Of a DNA stretch of 64,000 bases, positions 56,217 through 64,000 are shown in pieces. The notes under the pieces are model-generated. The model was not told the DNA's origin, searched no databases, and saw only the letters and a list, made by a program, of their open reading frames with translations. Made by a program: the position numbers and the translations under genes. Within the stretch, counting starts at the first letter, position 1. The number at the start of each line of letters is the position of its first letter. Origin of the DNA: Tieghemiomyces parasiticus (lineage: Eukaryota; Kickxellomycota; Dimargaritomycetes; Dimargaritales; Dimargaritaceae); assembly GCA_027575765.1 (NCBI GenBank), contig JANBPT010000032.1:40547-104546 (forward strand), given 5' to 3'.

Positions 56217-57725
56217 GGTAGAGTCGAGTGGAGAGAAGTGTAGAGTAGACGGAGGCAGGGGGGTGTAGTTTATCTGCAGTAGAAACAGCAGATGAGAGGC
56301 AATATAAACGGTTGAATAGGTTGGTTGGAAGCAGGGTGTGGTGAAGATGCTCGAAAGCAGCTGGGGTGGGCTGGGGTGACCATATTGGCAGAGTTAAATA
56401 TGGGCCGTGGGTGCAGCGTACCCCACAGCCGGTATTGGAAAAGAGTCAACTTTGAGAGGGACGTCAACAGGGACCTAGTCGAGGGTACTGCTGGTATGCC
56501 ATGGTGAGGTGGGCGGCATCGAGTGGTGCCATGAGGCTTGCGTTTCCAATCGAGGCACGACTTGCGTAACCGTAGGTACTCTATGGCGGTGCGAAGAATT
56601 GACGGACAGGTTTGACAGTGTTACTTCGGGAGTGCTCTCTCTCCCAGTCCCTCCTCTCTACGCAGCAGAAAACCGGAGGATGGATCGGACTGGACGCTTT
56701 TCTGTACTCAGAATTTCGGACCACAACTGTGGGGGGTCGTCCTTTGCGGTTGCGTTCGGAGGTGTAACTGTACCAGTACTGCAGTAGGTCTGTCATAATA
56801 AAAAGAGGCCTACGGTGCGACGTCTTGTTACAGGAAGCCCCACCCTATCTCCTTCCTCTGTACTTTGGCTTCCAAACGGCAAACGAGACAAAAAGAAAAC
56901 GAAAAGCCCATCCGAGTGGCGGACGCAGACTGTGGGTTGCCGACGTCCATTAATTTTTACAACGCTTTGGTCGTATCAGCGATGACTTAGGGGGTCGCTC
57001 TTGAGACAGTCCGATTGCTGCGGCTAGCGCCTTGCGACGTCCCCCAGTATGGTTTGGTATATCGTAGCACTCGGTTAAACCTTGTAGCCTACCCGTCCCT
57101 TAGCCTTTTCCTTCATAGCTCACCCTCTCCTCTTTACCCTTAAGCCAGCAAATGGTATTTAGTAATAGCATAAACCGGTCAACTCCTGCCGATATACTGC
57201 CTACTTGGACCCGCCAGTGCTGACCACTATTTACCAACGCTATGGTAGGTGGATCATCGCTTCCCCGGGCCAGAAGTTCGTCTGTCTGTCGTAGCTCTAC
57301 TCTGGTAGGACCTAGGCCCTGAGCAAATCATGCTCGTTAGTATTGTGTACGGATTCGCCAAATTGGCGATTGAGTTCAAGGAGGTCGTAGCCTGAACAAT
57401 AGTGGATTAGTTTGTATGTTTTTGTGTGCAAAAAGGCGGAAGAGCCCAGAACGTCAATTAGCCCGGAACAGGTGCGCTTGTATCTGCAAATAGAGTAACG
57501 CCCCAAGAGGAATAGTTCATCACACGCAATACATCTGGACTGGAACATCGGCCTTCTTTCTTGCACGAGGGGGAGTAATAACAGGAACAGCGGCCTAGAA
57601 CAAGCCATAGGGACAACGAGGCCCGGGGTGGCAATAAAGCTAAGTATCCCGCGCAGACGGCGCCGTCCGCCAATCCCCACTTAGGACAAAACCGAGTGTT
57701 TATTGCGCATAAGTACAGAAAGAGG
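56217..57725. other. Intergenic region
   Basis: About 1.5 kb between two minus-strand genes. Open frames near 56509-56787 (+) and 57312-57680 (-) have weak coding character and no recognisable motif. A pyrimidine-rich block lies at 56635-56660. No repeat or RNA gene was recognised. Confidence 0.4.
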
Positions 57726-59156
57726 TCAAAGCTGCCCGACCCGATGTCCGTTTAGGGTAATCTCCAGCTTTGGCCGGCTGTCGGCGAGTGTCCAGAGGTC
57801 GGCGTACAACTGGCCGGTCCGGTCGATACGGTGGGCGTTATGACTATAATGGTAAAAATTCGACCCGTCATCCTCGGAGTTATTAATATCACACAGTGCC
57901 AGCCGGTGGAGTCGATGTAACTGGCCAGCGAGCACCGTTATGGCTTCTAGATTAGCGTTTTTCTCCGGCACCAGATCGATTCGCAGGCGTGTTAGGGCTG
58001 GCCAATGCACCGGGGAGAGGGAGGGAGGAGCCGGGCGAGCTGCGGCGGTGACAGGAGCTGGGGCGGGCGGGTATTTGGCGCGGGAGCAGGCGAGGGCTTC
58101 CGGTCTATCGCTGCCACTCCATCCGCTGGGTAGAAAAGTGTACGACAGGGCGAGAGACGACAGGTTCACGCCGTAGTGTGCCAACCATGACCATAGGGCA
58201 GAATCCCACCGCAAGGAGAGGCAATGGGTCACATCGAGGTGGCGCAGGTGCCCCCCACGGCTCGGGGAGAACTGGAGGGCCCGTAGGAGCCCGGACGAAG
58301 TCAGCTTCGGGCACCCACGCAGCACCAGCACGCGGAGCTGCGTGCAAAATCGTGTAAGGTGGACCAGGCCGGCGTCGGTGATGGCATGGACGGCCACCAA
58401 GCGTAGCACCTGAAGTTGACTGCGACGCATCTTGGCGAGCGTCAGCAAGCCTGTGTCGGTTACCCGGCGTGTATGACCTACGGCTAGGTCCCGTAGATTC
58501 GTACACCGGTCGGCCAGGAGCCCCAGCGACTCGTCAGTGACGCCATGCGTGCCCGTGAGGTCCAGTCGGACCAGATTAGAGAACAGATCTGGAAGACGGG
58601 CAATGTCGGCACGCCCAATGTTGTCGTGATGGGTGAGTACCAGCGTGGCAACCCGGTTGGGCACCACCGCGCGTGGAAAAGGGGGGTAGGAGCCGTTACG
58701 CGCCAGTGTCGGCCCAGTACAGGTGCCCGCCTTCTCCTCGAGCGCGCGTAGGTTGGCACTTTGCAGGTGGTCGCACCGGTGTAAGAGGAGCACGTCGAGG
58801 TTGGGCAGTAAGACGAGTATTTGACGCAACCAGAGCGGGTCGGGTGTGTAATACAACGGTAGGCCCCCACCACTTGGGTCGGTCAGCACAAGGCGGCGCG
58901 GGAGCTTCCGTACCTCCGGTCGGAGCCGGGGAAGGGTGATAATGAACTTTAACCAGGCGTTTAGGGCAGAGTATCCGGACGGCCCAAAGTGTAGCGTATG
59001 GTAGACGTGCGCAGCGGCCGGAGTAAACCAAGCCCGGTTGACCAGGCAGCAACGCAGGAGCTGCGGGCGGTCCAGATATCCCAAAATACGCTCCAGGAGG
59101 TGCGGGTCATCCAATACCCGGGCAGCCAACCGGTCTGAGGGTGTAAGCGAGGTCAT
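57726..59156 (-). CDS. F-box / leucine-rich repeat protein
   Basis: Predicted substrate-recognition subunit of an SCF ubiquitin ligase. From the preferred start (ATG at 59156, context ACCATGACC) it is 476 residues. The F-box is at about 16-50 (DDPHLLERILGYLDRPQLLR then CCLVNRAWFTPAA), followed by AMN1/Grr1-type leucine-rich repeats (about 165-320): NLVRLDLTGTHGVTDESLG, NLRDLAVGHTRRVTDTGLL, QLQVLRLVAVHAITDAGLV, QLRVLVLRGCPKLTSSGLL and HLRHLDVTHCLSL. The frame stays open upstream to an ATG at 59510, which would add 118 residues. That extension is Ser/Pro-rich and not F-box-like, so I read it as 5' leader, but a longer isoform is possible. The substrate is unknown. Confidence 0.85.
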   Translation of the reverse strand: MTSLTPSDRLAARVLDDPHLLERILGYLDRPQLLRCCLVNRAWFTPAAAHVYHTLHFGPSGYSALNAWLKFIITLPRLRPEVRKLPRRLVLTDPSGGGLPLYYTPDPLWLRQILVLLPNLDVLLLHRCDHLQSANLRALEEKAGTCTGPTLARNGSYPPFPRAVVPNRVATLVLTHHDNIGRADIARLPDLFSNLVRLDLTGTHGVTDESLGLLADRCTNLRDLAVGHTRRVTDTGLLTLAKMRRSQLQVLRLVAVHAITDAGLVHLTRFCTQLRVLVLRGCPKLTSSGLLRALQFSPSRGGHLRHLDVTHCLSLRWDSALWSWLAHYGVNLSSLALSYTFLPSGWSGSDRPEALACSRAKYPPAPAPVTAAARPAPPSLSPVHWPALTRLRIDLVPEKNANLEAITVLAGQLHRLHRLALCDINNSEDDGSNFYHYSHNAHRIDRTGQLYADLWTLADSRPKLEITLNGHRVGQL

Positions 59157-59904
59157 GGTAACCTTGGGTAGATAATGCCCAGCGGGGAATGCGGACAAGG
59201 GGGAGGGAGGCGAATAGCTCGGTGAAGTATTGGAATGAGGGTTGAGGTTGTATACCTTAAAGAGAGTTGCGAGGACCCGTGTTCGGGGGGGGCGGGCAGA
59301 AGGTGACAGGGTGGTGTAAAGGCCACCGGGCAGGCTTGGCACTATAATATTGTGGCGGCCGTTGTCACCTGCCAGGCGGGAACACAGACTGTAGACCAGC
59401 CCAACAGTCGATAATGACCACTCAGGCTGAGCTCCCACCCGATTGTTCGCAGTGGCCGTCCTTATCAGTCGGTTCACACTGTGAACAATGAGCTCTAGGC
59501 TGGATTGCATTTAGAAATACTGGTGCTTGGTAAGGACCCGAAGAGAGATTAGGTGAAGGGTTAGTTCCATCCGCACCCAACCAAGTCCTTACCTCACACA
59601 GCTCGTCCTTGCGAGCGCTGCCAAGCCGAGTAGAGCTATCCAGCCGTTTGGTGCCGACCAACGTCCGTGCGAATAGTCGTCACCGTGGAAGTCGCGGCTC
59701 CGCTTTTTTTAGTGGGACTGTGCTTGTCATGTTTCTCAGCCTGGGTCATGCTTCCGCTGGCACTGTCCAACCTTGTGTCGTAAATCTAGAACTGGCAGAC
59801 CTCACTAGGCTGGTCTCAGCTGACGACAGTCGGTTAGACTTCCTCTCCCATTATAAATCCGCGCTTACGTGCCCATTGGCGTATTCACAAATTTATGTAG
59901 ATAT
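59157..59904. other. Region between F-box and dysbindin-like genes
   Basis: It contains the in-frame upstream extension of the F-box ORF (to 59510) and the promoter of that gene. A plus-strand open frame at 59609-59989 overlaps the last dysbindin-like exon and is not called. Nothing else was recognised. Confidence 0.4.
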
Positions 59905-61370
59905 TCACTCTGACCAGTCTTCCTCGTCGAGTATCTCGGGCCGATTGCGCGGTAGACCACGGGCTTCCTGGTATGACGGGCAGCATTGAGAAAGGAAAGA
60001 GGGTGCAAACATAGTGTAGACCAGGTGGGAGAGAATCGTTTGGTTACCTGGTCGATTGTCCTTAACTCCAGACCAGATGTGTCCCAAAATCACGCTTCGG
60101 AACTGATTTCCGATCGCTAAATCCTACCGTGCGGTCAGCACTCCGGGGGTATGTAAGCTTCTCCTTCACGACAGACGGTTCCAAAATCGAGTATAGCTTG
60201 GTCCCGCCGGGTATCCCTTAACAGGGCGGTTTGATGACTTACCTGCCAGGGTGGTCTGCCCCCTGTTCGCGATGGCGCAGTTGAGTCTCCGTCATCGTCC
60301 GAGCCCAAAAAGTCCTCAAGCGCCTCCTGGTCCTGGGTCGCTTGACGAAGGGTGAGCGTTTGGATACCTTCCCGGGCGGCGTCTGCCGCTGCTGATGAGG
60401 CTCCTGGGTTGAGGGGTGTATCGTGTCGGAAGGCCTGTAGCTGCCGTTGGAAGTCACGCTCGTACCGCTGGCGCTGGCGCTGCGTGGCCTCGTGCCGGAT
60501 ATCCTCGAGCTGGGCACATTGCTGTTGCCGTTTGCCCTCATATTCGGCACTGGTTATCAGAGGGCGGAAAGTGGCAGGCTATGGTTGTTAAAAGGGCCGT
60601 ACACCACTGATATTACAGTGCCCGCTGTTAACGTGTGGCTTCTGGTCGGGATCTAACCGCGATGGCGCATGTGGGTCGCGTGCCAGATATTAGTAAAGCC
60701 TGGGCAATTTACTTACCGTATCGCAGCTTTGCGGGCGTTGAGCTTCTCCCGCTCCTTTTGCTGCCACCCGCTGAACTGTGCCGTTTGGTGAGCAGCCGCT
60801 ATTTTTGTATAAAGGGCCTCCAGTTCGATCGCCTGGGACATCATAGCTCCTGACATGGTTAAGTGGTAATAGTGTGGAGGAGCTTTGCAGAATTGTTGGT
60901 CTAATCCTCGTAGGCCTCTTCCGCAGAGCGCGGCAGGTCTTACGACGGTATACGCGTTTGTAATAGTGCTTATGAGCCACTGCAACCACCTGACCGCCCG
61001 GTAGGTCAACTTACCCATTTTCCGTGTCAGGGTTGCAATATTGGCCTTGAGATCCTCCATCCGCTGCGCGCGGTCACCCAAATCCTGGCAGATTTTCCGG
61101 TGCAACTGCATTCCGTCGTGACAGGTACCTAGCCGTTGGTGAATATCCTAATAGAAGTGGAGCCGTAGATAGCCGTTAATCCCGCTGTGGAGTGTACATG
61201 TAAGGACGCGGGGATATCTGTCACCCAAGGGCCAGTAAAAGCAAAAACAGCGGGACTTGGTGCGAGTAGACGCTCTCTCCACGTACCGTGACCAGTTGTA
61301 TCTGTCGCTTAGACTGCGTCTCGATAGCCTGCCACCGTTCATGGTAACCTGCGGCTGATTCGGGGTGCAT
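59905..61370 (-). CDS. DTNBP1: Dysbindin-like protein (BLOC-1 subunit family)
   Basis: Five exons on the minus strand: 61287-61370, 61015-61147, 60717-60849, 60243-60549 and 59905-59967. GT-AG borders and frame continuity give 239 residues. Nearly the whole protein is helical coiled coil: HERWQAIETQSKRQIQLV, DLGDRAQRMEDLKANIATLT, MMSQAIELEALYTKIAAAHQ and QQKEREKLNARKAAIRAEYE, then a Gln/Arg-rich helix. After it comes RQATQDQEALEDFLGSDDD, which resembles the dysbindin motif SDQEALDVFLNSGGEE, then an acidic C-terminus (EILDEEDWSE). By family, dysbindin is a subunit of BLOC-1, acting in endosome-to-lysosome/vacuole traffic. The coiled coil alone would be non-specific; the coil order plus the DQEAL-x-x-FL motif make the call. 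It is divergent from the nucleoporin gene. Confidence 0.68.
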
Positions 61371-61985
61371 GGCTGGCAATGGAGACATGGTAGTACGAGT
61401 GATGGGTCTTGCAATGGAAATGGGGCGGTAAGGGTGGACACAAGTCCAATGGCTGGTGCAGAGGAATCGCGTGTAATGTGAAAGGGCAACTGGACAGCAA
61501 GGCCGGATGGACGAGGTATGGTGTGGTAGGCTGGGTGGCTTGTGTTGCTAGTTGGAAAGAGGGTTGAATTCCAGGAGGCTGTGCTAACCAATTGCCAATA
61601 GAGAAAGCGACCACCACACCTTCTGTCCCACTCACTTTGGCAATTCACATACCACAGCCAGCATGGAAAAGGCGGACTTCCAACCTACACTTTGGTAGGT
61701 CCCATTTTTTTTGGGCCTTGGGAACACCGATGAGCCTACTACCGACAGAGTCTATAAATTAGACCCCATTGGTCCCCTTTCTCTGCGTGGTGATTATATT
61801 GCACCCAGGTTCTGTCCACTTCACATGTCGTAATATCTGTTCCCTGATTCTACTCCGCCATTCTACTACTTGTCGCACGGCCCTCTCTAACCCTTGCACG
61901 GCGGCGCTACTGATAACACGGCTCCTACTGTTCGCCCGTTGGACTAGGCTTCCATTCCCTTCAACGCCTTTCGCAACCATTCGGC
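61371..61985. other. Divergent intergenic region, dysbindin-like to NUP88
   Basis: About 600 bases that should carry the promoters of both divergent genes. A T-run (61706-61713) and a CT-rich leader before 61986 are present. No coding exon was recognised. Confidence 0.4.
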
Positions 61986-64000
61986 ATGGCTGGTCCGCAC
62001 GCGTGGCTCATGCTCCTGAGCTGCCACCCGGTCTTCACGGAAAACCTCCCCACAGCCCCGCCTTCGTCGTCGGCGTCTTCTCAGAAGGATAATGCTATTT
62101 CCCCTGGACCGAACGCCGCTGCTCTGTCCCGTGGCCGACGCAGCACCCAGCCCTCAGCGACGGCGTCCGATTCCCTCGGGGTCTCGATCCAGGAGATCAC
62201 CGAGCAACTCGCTGCTTTGCGCAACCCGGCCTGGGAGGCTGACGGCTACGGGCGACTGACCACCCGCGCCGTAGCCCTACGCGGACACGACCTCTTCGTC
62301 GTGGTGCGCGGCATTCAGATCCGCGTGGTCAGCCTAAAGCGGTTGAAGGACATTTGGCTGGAGGCCCAAACCGCCAGTCGCACCACAGCGTCGAGCGATG
62401 ACGACCATAGTGATAATGATGGTGGTCATTTGAAGAACGCCGCCGGCAGCGAGGAGGACGCCGACGCCAAGACCCGGCGGCTGGCCGCGCAGGTGCCATA
62501 CCAAATCCTGGACGCCAACCTGCCCGGGTTCGCTATCCGTACCGTCCGAGTCAACGATGATGGTCGCTACATGGTCGTCCAAGGGCGGTACCACGTGTAC
62601 GTCGTAGGCCTTCCCCGTCCGGGGTCCACAAGTCGCGGCCGGTCCGGCCGGCTGGCCTGCAAATCGTTCGCGGTTGGCAGTGACCTGTACAGTCCGCGGT
62701 TCGCCGCGTACGTGGCCGACGTCCAGTGGCACCCGCTCAGCGCGGGCCAAAACCACCTGATGGTGCTGAGCTCCGACGGCGTGCTCCGCATGTTCAACGT
62801 GATGACCAGCCTCGACCACCCCGAGCAGGTTCAGCACTTTGGACCCGATGAGGGTCACCCCGCCCCACGAACCGGCTCGGGCAAGGCCAGCCGGGCTGGA
62901 TCGTTCTTTGCCTTCGGTTCCGACCTAGAGACCCATGAGGCCGTGGCCTTCTGCCTGGGTCACCGACCGGGCTTACCCGACGTGGGCGAGGCGACTCACC
63001 AGAGCCTGTCGACGGCTGTGTCCCCACGGGCTGATCGACCAGCGTGGGCCGCGCTCACCGTCTACGTGCTGATGCGCAACGGGGACATTTACAGTCTAGC
63101 TCCGTACCTGCCTCTAGACTGTGTGGTTCCGTCCAGCTTCCTGGATGACCTGTCTCTCAGTATCCGCACCCTCTTCGAAACCCAATCCGAGTTAACCGAT
63201 GTGGACAGCTATGGCCGCTACGTGTCCACCGCCGGTGCCACCACCCCAGTTAGCCATCCGACCCAGCTCCTCCACACCAGGCAGTGGCTGGCCAAGCTGC
63301 AGGATACCGCGGTGACCATCAGCCAGCGGCCCCAGGGCCGCAGCCATCGCCAGGGTGCGGGAAACGGCGGTGGCAACGACGACGGCGACTTGATCCGCAT
63401 CAGCTGGCCCGGATTCCCGCTGGCCCCGCGCCCTATCGGCCCGTACCTGTTGCAACCGGCTCCACCCGAACTCAGCGGCGACGACGCCCCCGTGGCCTGC
63501 GATATCCATTGCCTTGATCTTCACCCGACCACCGTGGTCGCTGTCGCCTACCGCCACGGCCAGGTCGACCTGCTCCTCCAAATGCAGCCCCTCGTCCCAC
63601 GCTGGGGATCCCTTACTACCGCTTCGGCTACCACCTTCGCGGTGTCCGCCGCGGCTCCGACTGGAGTGAGCGATGAGGCCTTTCTGTTGGGCAACCGGCT
63701 GCCCGTCCTGGTGGCCTACGAGTCCATCGACCTTGGTCTCGACCCACCTAGGCCGGCCATACCCGCGGAGGCGCCGAAGAGGTCCGTTCGACCAGGCAGT
63801 GTGGGCAATGCGGCCGAGGATGATGATGACCGCGACAACGACGAGGGAAGCCAGTCTATCGGACATGGGGAGGACGTCATCCTGGTCTCGGATCCGCTGT
63901 ACGCCGGTACGTTCTACTGCTATCACCGCCAGGGCGCGCAGGCCGTGGACGTGGAGAAATGGTACGCCCTGCTGAGTAAGGTCCTCCTGGCAGAGGCTGA
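61986..64000 (+). CDS. NUP82: Nucleoporin NUP88/Nup82 (partial, runs off right edge)
   Basis: At least 671 residues with no intron and no stop before the window ends. In the family, Nup88/Nup82 forms the cytoplasmic-filament Nup82-Nup159-Nsp1 module of the nuclear pore used in mRNA export. The start (MAGPHAWLMLLSCHPVFTEN) resembles the WLPNHVVF-type N-terminus of NUP88. A single beta-propeller follows, with family-like strands: LTTRAVALRGHDLFVVVRG, DDGRYMVVQGRYHVYVVGLP, ADVQWHPLSAGQNHLMVLSS (compare the AWYPSEILDPHVVLLTSDN of human), DGVLRMFNVM, ALTVYVLMRNGDIYSLAPYL and an acidic loop. Near the edge DVEKWYALLSKVLL may begin the helical region that carries the C-terminal coiled coil, missing here. 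A second ATG lies 24 bases downstream in frame. Confidence 0.82.
   Translation, partial: MAGPHAWLMLLSCHPVFTENLPTAPPSSSASSQKDNAISPGPNAAALSRGRRSTQPSATASDSLGVSIQEITEQLAALRNPAWEADGYGRLTTRAVALRGHDLFVVVRGIQIRVVSLKRLKDIWLEAQTASRTTASSDDDHSDNDGGHLKNAAGSEEDADAKTRRLAAQVPYQILDANLPGFAIRTVRVNDDGRYMVVQGRYHVYVVGLPRPGSTSRGRSGRLACKSFAVGSDLYSPRFAAYVADVQWHPLSAGQNHLMVLSSDGVLRMFNVMTSLDHPEQVQHFGPDEGHPAPRTGSGKASRAGSFFAFGSDLETHEAVAFCLGHRPGLPDVGEATHQSLSTAVSPRADRPAWAALTVYVLMRNGDIYSLAPYLPLDCVVPSSFLDDLSLSIRTLFETQSELTDVDSYGRYVSTAGATTPVSHPTQLLHTRQWLAKLQDTAVTISQRPQGRSHRQGAGNGGGNDDGDLIRISWPGFPLAPRPIGPYLLQPAPPELSGDDAPVACDIHCLDLHPTTVVAVAYRHGQVDLLLQMQPLVPRWGSLTTASATTFAVSAAAPTGVSDEAFLLGNRLPVLVAYESIDLGLDPPRPAIPAEAPKRSVRPGSVGNAAEDDDDRDNDEGSQSIGHGEDVILVSDPLYAGTFYCYHRQGAQAVDVEKWYALLSKVLLAEA

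Noticed and set aside
1..64000. CRISPR arrays, bacterial operons, prophage or plasmid features
   Set aside because: None seen. The window is eukaryotic with spliced, individually transcribed genes; direct repeats found are LTR copies and microsatellites.

Overview
The window is nuclear DNA of a fungus. The evidence is a fungal Zn2Cys6 transcription factor, spliced genes with GTAAGT-type donors and YAG acceptors, single-gene transcription units, nuclear-encoded mitochondrial ribosomal proteins, a lone 5S rRNA gene and LTR retrotransposon remnants. Several genes look more animal-like than those of yeasts or moulds: a TEAD factor with a C-terminal YAP-binding-type domain, a dysbindin-like protein, a YEATS2-like protein, a CDK5/PCTAIRE-type kinase and a NUP88-type nucleoporin. 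I infer an early-diverging lineage (zoopagomycete or mucoromycete grade, possibly Kickxellomycotina/Dimargaritales). No rRNA or marker sequence in the window proves that placement.

Layout, left to right. 0.3-2.6 kb: Zn-cluster transcription factor (+). 3.5-6.7 kb: Nan1/WDR75 ribosome-biogenesis WD40 protein (-). 8.4-9.3 kb: 20S proteasome alpha subunit PSMA1/Pre5 (+), whose first exon is only the ATG. 10.7-12.1 kb: secreted orphan (+). 12.4-13.4 kb: NatA catalytic subunit Naa10/Ard1 (-). 15.0-18.4 kb: Sec1/Munc18 exocytosis protein (+). 22.2-23.7 kb: secreted kelch-repeat protein (+). 24.7-26.0 kb: AT-rich stretch with two LTR copies. 27.6-28.6 kb: single-pass membrane orphan (-). 31.3-32.0 kb: small spliced orphan (+). 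32.2-33.0 kb: Rtf2 (-). 33.3 kb: 5S rRNA (-). 35.2-36.3 kb: CDK5/Pho85-type kinase (+). 36.7-38.7 kb: farnesyltransferase alpha subunit, 7 exons (-). 39.4-41.9 kb: TEAD transcription factor, 9 exons (-). 45.4-46.1 kb: mitochondrial uL29m (-). 47.2-51.7 kb: YEATS2-like protein (+). 52.2-52.8 kb: mitochondrial mL49/Img2 (+). 53.8-54.3 kb: solo LTR with a perfect 5-bp target duplication. 54.8-56.2 kb: secreted orphan (-). 57.7-59.2 kb: F-box/LRR protein (-). 59.9-61.4 kb: dysbindin-like protein (-). 62.0 kb to the right edge: NUP88/Nup82 nucleoporin (+), partial.

Most genes are independent housekeeping functions: rRNA processing, proteolysis, N-terminal acetylation, exocytosis, prenylation, mitochondrial translation, nuclear pore and replication. 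I see no operon-like or biosynthetic cluster. Exon models were built by joining frame-compatible exons at GT-AG sites, guided by remembered conserved family motifs; no transcript data or searches were available. Very short exons recur (3, 21, 25, 32, 34 and 37 nt). The long gene-poor stretches (18.4-22.2, 23.7-27.6, 28.6-31.3, 33.4-35.2, 41.9-45.4 and 52.8-54.8 kb) contain LTR remnants, weak exon-like segments or nothing I can recognise.
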